Below, piece after piece: positions 1 through 6,920 of a stretch of DNA of 17,529 bases. The stretch covers positions 1-17,529 of the forward strand of contig JBECKS010000202.1 in NCBI GenBank assembly GCA_040235395.1, in the 5' to 3' direction. A program made the translations under genes and the position numbers. A model generated the notes under the pieces. It searched no databases and had not been told where the DNA came from. It saw only the letters and a program-made list of their open reading frames with translations. The stretch comes from JBECKS01 sp040235395. Its GTDB lineage: Bacteria; Pseudomonadota; Gammaproteobacteria; Pseudomonadales; JBECKS01. Within the stretch, counting starts at the first letter, position 1, and each line of letters begins with the position of its first letter.

Positions 1-306
1 CACAAGGCTTATCGGATTCAAGGGCATCTCATAAAAACGAAACTGATAAAGCCCATGCATCAATGCGCCCAGAAAGAGAAAATGCAGTACCACTTCCACG
101 CCTTGATAGGAAAAACCTAAACCAAAATTGCTGAGTATCTCTTTTAGTTTGAAAATTTCCTTCCTGTCTCTCAAGACGTACATTTCCACCAATAGCGCAC
201 CTAAAAACAGAGGCGTTGCAAAGCCCAGAATCAACTCCTTCCAGTCAAAGCGATAACCCATTTCATTGATGTAGTTAAGAATGAGTTCAAGGTATTCATT
301 CATCAT
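1..306 (-). CDS. Sterol desaturase / fatty acid hydroxylase family protein, N-terminal part (3' end off the left edge)
   Basis: This reading frame is open from an ATG at 306 down to base 1, giving 102 codons with no stop, so the rest of the gene lies outside the window. The visible part has a hydrophobic segment at about residues 25-45, a basic stretch (VLRDRKEIFKLKE), and a second membrane segment at about 67-87 ending in YQFRFYEMPLNP. This pattern resembles the N-terminus of bacterial sterol desaturase / fatty acid hydroxylase superfamily proteins, which are di-iron membrane enzymes. The diagnostic histidine clusters would lie further downstream and are not visible, so the family call is by resemblance only. 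Two tandem ATGs (306 and 303) are possible starts; AAGG about ten bases upstream favours 306. A small reading frame (442-296) overlaps this start. Confidence 0.6.
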   Translation of the reverse strand, partial: MMNEYLELILNYINEMGYRFDWKELILGFATPLFLGALLVEMYVLRDRKEIFKLKEILSNFGLGFSYQGVEVVLHFLFLGALMHGLYQFRFYEMPLNPISLV

Positions 307-442
307 AAAAGTTGCACCTTGGTGTAGGAAAAAGTGAGTTTAACTCAATACCCTTAGTTATTTTAAGGACTTTAGGCTGTTCAGATTTCACATCAGGAAT
401 GGTAACATTCACACGGACAACAAGGGCAGCAAAGTCTTGCAT
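296..442 (-). CDS. Possible 48-residue small protein overlapping the start of the desaturase-like gene
   Basis: An ATG at 442 opens a 48-codon frame that ends in TGA at 298-296, seven to ten bases inside the downstream gene that starts at 306. That geometry would allow translational coupling. The predicted peptide begins MQDFAALVVRVNVTIPDV and ends in CNFYDE. It has no membrane segment and matches no family I know. I see no good Shine-Dalgarno before the ATG, and an in-frame stop lies a few codons upstream. It may be a chance open frame in the intergenic region, or a remnant of a longer gene. Confidence 0.2.
   Translation of the reverse strand: MQDFAALVVRVNVTIPDVKSEQPKVLKITKGIELNSLFPTPRCNFYDE
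335..347. promoter_or_regulatory. Perfect palindrome TGAGTT-T-AACTCA between divergent genes
   Basis: A 6-1-6 perfect inverted repeat lies 29 bases upstream of the desaturase-like start (306, minus) and within the interval shared with the PuuD-like gene (500, plus). Its position fits an operator for a dimeric repressor, but no regulator gene is nearby and short palindromes occur by chance. It also lies inside the doubtful small frame 296-442. Confidence 0.2.
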
Positions 443-499
443 AGCTGCATCATTCAATTACATCAACTTCATATACATCTAATGGCTTAGGGGAAAATT

Positions 500-1150
500 A
501 TGGATACTTCGGTATTAAGTGGACTTATAGAATATTTATTTCGCTGGGGACATTTTCTGTTCGGTATCACCTGGATTGGCATGCTCTACTACTTCAACTT
601 CGTGCAAGGTGAATATTTCAAGGAAGCTGAACCTAGTGCAAAAGGCGATGCGGTTAAAAAACTGGCTCCTCGCGCACTTTGGTGGTTCCGTTGGGGTGCA
701 ATGGGCACCTTTTTAACAGGTCTGGCGCTTTACGGCTCCATAATGGGCCGCGCAAACATTTACATTTACGCAGGCATGCTCATGGGAACACTAATGTTCC
801 TGAATGTCTGGTTGATTATCTGGCCTGCCCAGAAAATCGTATGCGGTATCGTTGAAGGTGACGCCGCGACAGCTGGCCCAAAAGCTTTGCTGGCATCACG
901 TACCAACACGCTTTTCTCTGGTCCGATGCTGTTTTTCATGGGTGCTTCAACTCACTTAGGTGGAGCAGCTGCCATGCCAATGAGCGCAGGAAGCCCTTCC
1001 ATTATCGCTCTTGTTGGCGTATTTGGCCTGATTATAGCGCTTGAGCTTAATGCCATTGTTGGAAAACTTGGTCCAATGACTTCGGTGAAAGGCGTTATTC
1101 ATTGTAGCCTTGCGCTGGCAGCAATCATGCTTGGATTGACCATGTTCTAA
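500..1150 (+). CDS. Urate oxidase N-terminal domain (PuuD-like) membrane protein, without the cytochrome c domain
   Basis: The 216-residue protein is almost entirely hydrophobic, with about five to six membrane segments. It carries blocks typical of the Urate_ox_N / PuuD membrane domain: FRWGHFLFGITWIGMLYYFN near the start, PRALWWFRWGA around 57-67, and NVWLIIWPAQK around 102-112. Histidines at 18, 152 and 201 are candidate heme or metal ligands. PuuD itself is a membrane urate hydroxylase in which this domain is followed by a cytochrome c domain with CxxCH. Here the protein stops after the membrane domain and no CxxCH is present, so urate oxidation cannot be assumed. No purine-catabolism gene is nearby. 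The start is supported by AGGGGA about six bases upstream. A strong terminator follows directly, which suggests a single-gene transcript. Confidence 0.7.
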   Translation: MDTSVLSGLIEYLFRWGHFLFGITWIGMLYYFNFVQGEYFKEAEPSAKGDAVKKLAPRALWWFRWGAMGTFLTGLALYGSIMGRANIYIYAGMLMGTLMFLNVWLIIWPAQKIVCGIVEGDAATAGPKALLASRTNTLFSGPMLFFMGASTHLGGAAAMPMSAGSPSIIALVGVFGLIIALELNAIVGKLGPMTSVKGVIHCSLALAAIMLGLTMF

Positions 1151-1165
1151 TTCTGAGAACGACTG

Positions 1166-1193
1166 AAAAAGCCAGGCATGTCCTGGCTTTTTT
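1166..1193 (+). terminator. Rho-independent terminator after the PuuD-like gene
   Basis: An 11-bp perfect stem (AAAAAGCCAGG at 1166-1176 pairing with 1182-1192) closes a 5-base loop, CATGT, and ends in a T-run. It lies 15 bases after the stop at 1150. The A-rich left arm means it may work in both directions. Confidence 0.85.
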
Positions 1194-1226
1194 ATGTCTG
1201 GAAGAAAATCTAATCAGAAGATCATC

Positions 1227-1409
1227 ATGAACAACGATAATAAAACCAATGAAAGCTCAGGCGACGTGATTGATTTCAACAAACAGAAGTCTGTGCATGT
1301 TCATGAACGCAAGGAAAGAAAATTAAAGGAAATGCAGGAGGCCTTCAAAAAAGCCCTTCCCTTAAAAAAAACCAGAACAAAGAAAAAGAAAAGCAAAAAG
1401 AAAAAATAA
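1227..1409 (+). CDS. Small basic protein with a lysine-rich tail, unknown function
   Basis: This encodes 60 residues starting MNNDNKTNESSGDVIDFN. The first third is polar and acidic, the middle is a charged helix-like stretch (about 26-45), and the last dozen residues are nearly all lysine with a few T, R and S. There are no cysteines, signal peptide or membrane segment. The lysine tail suggests contact with nucleic acid or the ribosome, but that is inference; I do not recognise the family. An in-frame ATG at 1194 would put the start inside the terminator T-run, so the ATG at 1227 is preferred; AGAAG lies six bases before it. The gene sits right after a terminator, so it either depends on readthrough or on its own promoter, which I could not identify. 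It converges on the gene ending at 1419. Confidence 0.5.
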   Translation: MNNDNKTNESSGDVIDFNKQKSVHVHERKERKLKEMQEAFKKALPLKKTRTKKKKSKKKK

Positions 1410-1418
1410 GCTCAGAGT

Positions 1419-2267
1419 TTAATATCCTCTACCCGATATCTTCATAAACCTGAGCAAGCGTGAATCTTTTGCCGGCATCATCTGCAAGCGTTTTTTATTC
1501 AACGAAAGTTTATTGCCATCAAAACAGGCAAGCCATTCCTGTCTTGTTTTCACACATTCGCCATCACCATGAATTTCCGCATCTTCATCAAATAAATATT
1601 CCACTTGCGAAAAGGTATTGCCTACACGCATACCATTCACAAGTTTGAAATTAGGATCACTACTTTGAATAAAACGCACAAAAACAGAACGCTGTCTGAA
1701 AGCATTGTGCGGTATGGTACTGCAGTCATCAAAACCGTAAGCTGAATCACAATTAACCGCCAGGTAATAACTCACACCGTTCAATTTTGATTTATAAGCA
1801 GGATGTGCAAAGCTTTTAAATAAATAAGGAATCAAACGAATATTTGGCGCCCTTCCCGGAATAATTTCTTCATTCAATTCTGGAAGACGATTCAGTTTCA
1901 AATCAGGTACCCATTCACTCACCACTAGCAAATCATTGTAGGTGCGGGGTTTGATTAACGGTTTATATTTTTCAAGAATAGCCTTTTGCTTCTGCAACTC
2001 CAGCGCATCTTGTTGAAGCTTCTGCTGTCTTATCGCTTCATCATCCTGTTCTGGTATTTCTTCTTGCTCTTTTTTTACTGTCTTTTTTTCTTCCTTTTCA
2101 ACAGGTTCAACTGAAGCATCAACTTGAATAGCTTCTGAGTCTTCACTAAAACGCTGTCGGTATTTGGTTTTTGCTTCAATAGGTGAAACCTGAAACAAAA
2201 AAAATACAGCGCATAGAGCGACACTGAACACAAGGTACTGAGATACTATTTTCTGTATGCCTTTCAT
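1419..2267 (-). CDS. Secreted or periplasmic protein of unknown function, coupled to the M48 protease gene
   Basis: This gives 282 residues from the ATG at 2267. The upstream gene stops inside that ATG (ATGA overlap) and GGAAGG lies six bases before it; an ATG 36 bases further upstream would be deep inside the previous gene and has less support. The first 32 residues look like a signal peptide: basic start (MKGIQK), hydrophobic core, and a possible cleavage site after IEA. Next comes a highly charged region rich in E, K and Q, probably coiled coil (about 45-105), and a C-terminal domain of about 165 residues with four cysteines in two pairs (VNCDSAYGFDDC and GECVKTRQEWLAC) that could form disulfides. 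I do not recognise the family. The 4-bp overlap implies co-translation with the M48 protease and a related envelope role. Confidence 0.7.
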   Translation of the reverse strand: MKGIQKIVSQYLVFSVALCAVFFLFQVSPIEAKTKYRQRFSEDSEAIQVDASVEPVEKEEKKTVKKEQEEIPEQDDEAIRQQKLQQDALELQKQKAILEKYKPLIKPRTYNDLLVVSEWVPDLKLNRLPELNEEIIPGRAPNIRLIPYLFKSFAHPAYKSKLNGVSYYLAVNCDSAYGFDDCSTIPHNAFRQRSVFVRFIQSSDPNFKLVNGMRVGNTFSQVEYLFDEDAEIHGDGECVKTRQEWLACFDGNKLSLNKKRLQMMPAKDSRLLRFMKISGRGY

Positions 2268-4279
2268 GCGACACCTTCCAGTTCTATTAGTGGCATTGGG
2301 CAATCAATCAGTGCAGCAACTACTCTCAACAATTCATACTGATCAATGCCAACATCACCATCTGCCTGAATACACAAAGCGCAAGCTTTCAACAATCTGG
2401 GTTTTACCAAGGGGAATAAGTGCGAAAAATGAAGCATTGCCTTATTCAGATCTGATAGCTGTAATTGCGCTTGCGGAACAATCACTGTACTACCAAGATC
2501 AAGCATCTCAAAACCCATATTGAATACATCCTGATACGATTGCTGATTATCAGGATTCCCTGCATAAGTAATGTAAGACAAAAGAATGCGACATTCATTC
2601 CTTAATTTTGAAAGGCTTCGATATTTTGGATGCTTTACTTTCACCTTATGAAAACTACTTTTTAAATAATGAATGAGCAAACTGTGTAAAAGCCATTCAA
2701 ACAAAGTGATTTCATTGTCGGCCTTAACCAACACGACCACATTGGAAACAAAACGGTCGTATTCATCTTTAGTCATTTCTTTTAAAGCAGGCATGCTTAA
2801 CTCAATCAGGTTGATTCTCTCCTGATGAGGGCTTGCTGACACTTGTGATTCAAGAGAACGCATATGCATCAGGATATCGGCATTTTCATGTTTCTCAAGA
2901 TGCTCAAGTTGCTGCTTGCGACATTGGCTACCTTGATCAAGCAATAACAGATAAATGAAAGCCTTGGCTGATTGTGTTTCGTGAAGACTGCTTCGTAAGG
3001 CCTGATCCAGTGTCTGTAAATAACTACCTGCTTGTTGATAGCTGGAAATATCTGGCTGACCAACATTTTCAATGGTGCTCGCTAGATTTTTAATACCCGC
3101 ACCAGCAATCTTATGCTGGCTCGCTGGTGATTCATTGGAAAATCCCGAAACAGCTCCTTGAGTTGGAGCTGAACGAAGCTGATTCTGTTCAGGCGCCGTA
3201 CGAATAAACTTCCCATCCCACCTTGGCTGAATGCGACGAATACGCTCTTCTAAAGGAGGGTGTGTTGCCATGAATGAGGAAAAACCCACATTCAGATGAT
3301 TGATGGCATTTCCAAAAAACAGGTGGCTCATTTCCTTGGCATGAGAAGCCAACATATACGAACCATATAAGGAACCACCAATTTTTTTCAAAGCGCCTGC
3401 AATGCCTTCAGGGTTTCTTGTGAACTGAACGGCACTGGCATCAGCTAGAAATTCACGCTGTCTGCTTACTGCTGCTTTAATTAGATTTCCAAAAAAAGTT
3501 CCCAAAGCTCCAAGAATCACTAGCGCCAAACCAAGAATCATCAATGCCGTACTAAAATCCCGACTAGAACTATTTCTATATCTTCTACCGTTTCCTAAAC
3601 CTCTAATAAAAAACCAACCGGTGTTGCCAATAAAAAGAATGCCTGACAACACGGCAATCAAATTAATATTTAAACGCATATCACCATTAAAGATATGACT
3701 GAACTCATGAGCGACCACACCCTGAAGTTCATCTCGATTAAGACTGTCAATCGCGCCTTGTGAAATTCCAATCACCGCATCGCCTGTTTCAAAGCCAGCA
3801 GCAAAAGCATTGATACCCTTTTCTGGCAAGAGATACACAGGCGGCACGGCAATCCCTGAAGCAATGGACATTTCCTCAACCACATTCAGAATGATTCGTT
3901 CATGCAAGTTGGTGGTATCAAGAGCAATTTTTTTTCCGCCTAACCTTTCAGCAATGACTTTTCCACCCCCGGATAACTCGCTTCGATTAAGTAAAATCAC
4001 AAAACCAATCACACCAACAACAGCAAGACTCACCCATGCCACAACATGAAGATCAAGATAATTCAGAAGAAAATACAGTAAATCAGTCTGCTGCCAATTT
4101 TGATTTATTTGTGCCTGTTGATGCATTTCATTTGAAATTATTGAAGCATCAAAAACCCACAAGGCAAAAATCAAAACAACATTCGTGACAGCAACAATAG
4201 AAAGTACCGCTAGCGAAAAGAGCAATACCAGAAGACGTGTACTTTTTCGTGCCGCATCCTGATGCTCAAAAAAGTTCAC
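2264..4279 (-). CDS. M48 family membrane metalloprotease with a C-terminal extension
   Basis: The 671-residue protein is a zinc endopeptidase of the HtpX-like M48 group. It has two N-terminal membrane segments (about 15-42 and 76-97). The zinc motif HEFSH is at 191-195, and E277 in REFLADASA is the expected third ligand. Two more hydrophobic stretches (about 205-228 and 243-268) lie between them. The THPPLEERIRRI block near 339-350 is typical of M48 enzymes. About 320 further residues follow, roughly doubling the usual HtpX length. That tail is helical and ends with ADGDVGIDQYELLRVVAALI, which resembles TerB/DjlA-type helical domains. The start is GTG; the Shine-Dalgarno is weak, but this start retains the first membrane segment. 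The lemA gene is 25 bases upstream, a pairing I have seen often, so the two are probably co-transcribed and act in membrane protein quality control. Confidence 0.88.
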   Translation of the reverse strand: MNFFEHQDAARKSTRLLVLLFSLAVLSIVAVTNVVLIFALWVFDASIISNEMHQQAQINQNWQQTDLLYFLLNYLDLHVVAWVSLAVVGVIGFVILLNRSELSGGGKVIAERLGGKKIALDTTNLHERIILNVVEEMSIASGIAVPPVYLLPEKGINAFAAGFETGDAVIGISQGAIDSLNRDELQGVVAHEFSHIFNGDMRLNINLIAVLSGILFIGNTGWFFIRGLGNGRRYRNSSSRDFSTALMILGLALVILGALGTFFGNLIKAAVSRQREFLADASAVQFTRNPEGIAGALKKIGGSLYGSYMLASHAKEMSHLFFGNAINHLNVGFSSFMATHPPLEERIRRIQPRWDGKFIRTAPEQNQLRSAPTQGAVSGFSNESPASQHKIAGAGIKNLASTIENVGQPDISSYQQAGSYLQTLDQALRSSLHETQSAKAFIYLLLLDQGSQCRKQQLEHLEKHENADILMHMRSLESQVSASPHQERINLIELSMPALKEMTKDEYDRFVSNVVVLVKADNEITLFEWLLHSLLIHYLKSSFHKVKVKHPKYRSLSKLRNECRILLSYITYAGNPDNQQSYQDVFNMGFEMLDLGSTVIVPQAQLQLSDLNKAMLHFSHLFPLVKPRLLKACALCIQADGDVGIDQYELLRVVAALIDCPMPLIELEGVA

Positions 4280-4304
4280 GCCTGATCACTCACAAAGTGA
4301 AGTA

Positions 4305-4895
4305 CTAGAAATTGACTTTAGGAGCTGCTTGGATGTGTTTGCGGTCGTCAAACTGTAAAAGCGTGGCATCTTTTACATGACCGAAGAAGCCGGCAAAAAA
4401 TACCGGTGGAAAGGTTTGCTTGTAGGTATTGTATTCTGTCACCGAATCATTAAAGGACTGTCGAGCAAAGGCGACCTTGTTTTCTGTTGATTTCAGCTCT
4501 TCACTTAACTGCGCCATATTCTCATTCGCCTTCAAGTCAGGATAGGCCTCCATTACTACATTAAATCGCGCGAGTGCATTTCCTAATGCGTTTTCTGCAC
4601 CTTGAAGTCTCTTGATAGCATGCGCATCACTGGGGTCCTTCGATGCCGCTGACAAATCATTCATGGCTTCATTACGTGCATTAATTACGGATTCGAGAGT
4701 TTCTTTTTCATGCTTGAGATAGGCTTTTGCTGTATCAACCAGATTAGGAATCAGGTCATAACGACGCTTAAGCTGAACATCTATCTGTGCAAAGGCATTT
4801 TCATAACGATTTTTCAAACTCACCAGACGATTGTAAATGGAAACGATATACACAATCGAAGCGCCAACCACTAACAAGAAAATAAAGCCTGACAT
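4305..4895 (-). CDS. lemA: LemA family protein
   Basis: The 196-residue protein has a single N-terminal membrane helix (about 3-22) followed by a long helical domain. It contains the family signature RRYDLIPNLV at 44-53 and the downstream conserved pattern HEKETLESVINARNEA. LemA proteins are membrane-anchored helical bundles facing the periplasm or exterior; their biochemical role is not settled, but they are often encoded beside M48 proteases as here. GGAAGG lies eight bases before the ATG and gives clear support for this start. It is the first gene of the lemA, M48 protease, secreted-protein run. Confidence 0.93.
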   Translation of the reverse strand: MSGFIFLLVVGASIVYIVSIYNRLVSLKNRYENAFAQIDVQLKRRYDLIPNLVDTAKAYLKHEKETLESVINARNEAMNDLSAASKDPSDAHAIKRLQGAENALGNALARFNVVMEAYPDLKANENMAQLSEELKSTENKVAFARQSFNDSVTEYNTYKQTFPPVFFAGFFGHVKDATLLQFDDRKHIQAAPKVNF

Positions 4896-4987
4896 AACAC
4901 TATCCTTCCATTTTTACTCAGAGGTTAATAGACAGAATGCACAATATTACGCTGTGATAATGGCGATTGCCCTTAAAAAAAGCAAGT
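4896..4987 (-). promoter_or_regulatory. Upstream region of lemA, tentative promoter
   Basis: This 92-base gap follows the ctaA stop and precedes lemA. Read on the minus strand it contains TTGCTT and, after a 17-base spacer, CATTAT, a fair match to a sigma-70 promoter, about 60 bases before the lemA start. No convincing terminator for ctaA is visible, so readthrough from ctaA into lemA is also possible. Confidence 0.25.
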
Positions 4988-6022
4988 TTACTTCTTTTGT
5001 TCAGACGTTGATTTTGAAGCTGAAACACTGAGGTAAAGAAAATAGCATAAGGCTGCCATCAATAAGGCACCGACACCATTATGCGCAGTCGCCACGGCAA
5101 TGGGTAAACTGAAAACCACATTGCTAACACCCAAAGAAACTTGCACAAAAAGCAACAAAGCAAGAACAAGCAAAGCCTTGCGTGTATGGATGCTTTTAGT
5201 CGACTTGAATGACAGGAACAAAAATAAAATCACCAACGCGCTTGCCGCAATGGCAAAGAGTCGATGGGCCACATGAACGGCGACACGACCACCATGCTCC
5301 ATTTGTCCAAATTCGTAATCAATCATGTGGTGATACGGCGCTGAAATCGCTTCAACAATATCAACCCGATCAAGCCAACCTGATTCACAGACAGGAAATT
5401 GGGTGCAAACAAGGGCTGCATAATTCGAACTCATCCAGCCGCCTAAACCAATCTGTATCACAACAGCCAGTAAACTCAGCGCCAGCAGGCTTCGGTAACG
5501 AGCTAATACTGGATCATGATCAACCGGAGTGAATTCATAAACCCTGAGGAAAAGCACACTCAACATGGAGAAAATCAGGAAACCGCCGTAAAGGTGCGCA
5601 AGCACTACCGGAGGATAGAGGCTCATGGTCACAGTCCACATGCCTAGCGCTCCCTGAAAGCAGACCAGAAAAAATAGCACCCAAGGCAACTTGCCCCAAA
5701 CGTCAGATATACCTTTATCCTTCTTCCTGATTAAGAAGCTGGTAAACGCCATCAACATAATCAGGCTACCCAGAGTGGAGGCAAAATATCGGTGTACCAT
5801 CTCTGGCCAGGTCTTATGTGCTTCCCTCAACGCCCCCGGTGTTTCTTCATTGATACTGTTTACATGGTCCATGGCATCCCTGAAATCAATAAAACCGTAG
5901 CAGCCTGGCCAGTCTGGGCAGCCCAGACCTGAATCACTCAGACGAGTAAAGGCACCCAAGGGGATAACAATCATGGAAATCAGAAGAGCCAGCAATAACA
6001 GGGTTTTCAGGAAAACATTCAT
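4988..6022 (-). CDS. ctaA: Heme A synthase (COX15/CtaA family)
   Basis: This 344-residue membrane protein converts heme O to heme A for aa3-type oxidases by oxidising the C8 methyl group. About eight membrane segments are visible. Key residues are in place: E74 and H77 in PEMVHRYFASTLG (catalytic Glu and heme ligand), H143 in LAHLYGG, H253 in VAHRLFA, and H314 in ATAHNGVGA. Two cysteine pairs in the outer loops (C35/C41 and C206/C212) match the redox-active pairs known in this family. The start has GAGG nine bases upstream. The gene is divergent from surf1, sharing a 156-base interval, whereas in several related bacteria all these assembly genes run in one direction. Confidence 0.95.
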   Translation of the reverse strand: MNVFLKTLLLLALLISMIVIPLGAFTRLSDSGLGCPDWPGCYGFIDFRDAMDHVNSINEETPGALREAHKTWPEMVHRYFASTLGSLIMLMAFTSFLIRKKDKGISDVWGKLPWVLFFLVCFQGALGMWTVTMSLYPPVVLAHLYGGFLIFSMLSVLFLRVYEFTPVDHDPVLARYRSLLALSLLAVVIQIGLGGWMSSNYAALVCTQFPVCESGWLDRVDIVEAISAPYHHMIDYEFGQMEHGGRVAVHVAHRLFAIAASALVILFLFLSFKSTKSIHTRKALLVLALLLFVQVSLGVSNVVFSLPIAVATAHNGVGALLMAALCYFLYLSVSASKSTSEQKK

Positions 6023-6043
6023 AGTCGGGAGCCTCAGCGTATT

Positions 6044-6076
6044 GGCGGGGCAAGCCTACTCCCCGCCTCCAGGAGG
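6044..6076. promoter_or_regulatory. Inverted repeats in the ctaA / surf1 divergent interval
   Basis: Two adjacent symmetric elements lie in the region between the two start codons. The first is GGCGGGG (6044-6050) pairing perfectly with CCCCGCC (6061-6067) across a 10-base loop. The second is CCTCC-A-GGAGG (6066-6076). They are GC-rich in an otherwise AT-leaning region and could be an operator or a leader hairpin in the ctaA transcript, lying 22 bases upstream of its start. Function is inferred from position only. Confidence 0.3.
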
Positions 6077-6178
6077 GTCAAGTTAAGCACGGTTGGCTGC
6101 CAGAACATTGAGAGCAAGTGCCATATCAGGTAAAGTCCGCATCCCTTGCTTCCCTGCGTCAACAAACTTCCTTACGCC

Positions 6179-6907
6179 ATGAGTGACTCACGCCCTTTCC
6201 ACTTCAAGTGGCCCAATACACTCCTGATGATCATCGTTGTGATGGTGTCTCTGTCGCTATCATTCTGGCAATACCATCGTGTTCTGGAAAAGCAGCAACT
6301 TGCAGCAGATTATCAACGCATGCTGAAAGGTGAACCTCGCCCACTTAATTCACTTGCCCCAGAAGAGTACGCTCAACTTTCACAGCAGGCTTGGCAACGG
6401 GTCAGCGCTAATGGGGAATTCCTGGAAGACTTTGCTTTCTTTCTGGATAGCCAGGTGTATCACGGTCGCCCTGGATATCATTACCTTGTGCCTCTAGCCT
6501 TATCAGGTTCTCAGGAAGTTATTCTGGTCAATCTTGGCTGGCTCGCTGCGGGCGCTAATCGCCAGCAGATTCCTGCTTTTCCTGAAATCAATGTTACGCA
6601 ACCTGTTATTGGTCAACTTTCATCACCCAGAACAGTAACACCGGGATTTGTTGAACAGGATAATAATGACGCCGTTCACTTATTCATTAATTTGTCCAAA
6701 CTGGCAGAAAAACTGGAGCGCCCTATCGCCCCGATGATTATCCTTCTTGATGAAGAAGCTCAAGGCGGCTTACCCAGATCTTGGCCCGCATTTGATGCAA
6801 AAGTTGGCATGCATGAATTCTATGTAGCGCATTGGTTATTTGTCGCAGCATTTGCCATCCTGCTTTACATCTATTTTGGTTTTAAAACTCCTAAAACAAA
6901 CACATAA
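6179..6907 (+). CDS. SURF1 family cytochrome c oxidase assembly protein
   Basis: The 242-residue protein has the SURF1 layout: one membrane helix near each end (about 12-30 and 215-235) with a periplasmic domain between. Conserved blocks are FWQYHRVLEKQQL (29-41), GRPGYHYLVPL (96-106), ILVNLGWL (115-122) and the final HEFYVAHWLF (212-221), which matches the usual HxxYAxQW block. SURF1 proteins assist heme A insertion into oxidase subunit I. No clear Shine-Dalgarno precedes the ATG. A TTG at 6146 would extend the protein by 11 residues, but the MSDSRPF start fits better with family N-termini. It leads the surf1, SCO-like, ctaB run, with only 13 bases to the next gene. Confidence 0.88.
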   Translation: MSDSRPFHFKWPNTLLMIIVVMVSLSLSFWQYHRVLEKQQLAADYQRMLKGEPRPLNSLAPEEYAQLSQQAWQRVSANGEFLEDFAFFLDSQVYHGRPGYHYLVPLALSGSQEVILVNLGWLAAGANRQQIPAFPEINVTQPVIGQLSSPRTVTPGFVEQDNNDAVHLFINLSKLAEKLERPIAPMIILLDEEAQGGLPRSWPAFDAKVGMHEFYVAHWLFVAAFAILLYIYFGFKTPKTNT

Positions 6908-6920
6908 AAGGCATGTTGGA

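Noticed and set aside
1194..1226. Longer start for the lysine-tailed protein at ATG 1194
   Set aside because: It falls in the T-run of the terminator and lacks a ribosome-binding site; ATG 1227 has AGAAG at a fair distance.
2268..2303. Longer start (ATG 2303) for the secreted unknown protein
   Set aside because: The added residues would destroy the signal-peptide pattern, and ATG 2267 has GGAAGG plus an ATGA overlap.
5209..5532. Open frame antisense to ctaA, and similar antisense frames within the M48 protease, heme-copper oxidase-like, queD, waaF and glnE genes
   Set aside because: They lie wholly inside well-supported genes, lack ribosome-binding sites and have no recognisable protein features.
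6146..6178. TTG start for SURF1 adding 11 residues
   Set aside because: No Shine-Dalgarno at a useful distance; the ATG at 6179 fits the family N-terminus.
6840..6920. Upstream start of the SCO-like protein inside surf1
   Set aside because: It would overlap surf1 by about 68 bases; ATG 6921 has AAAAGG upstream and a normal membrane anchor follows.
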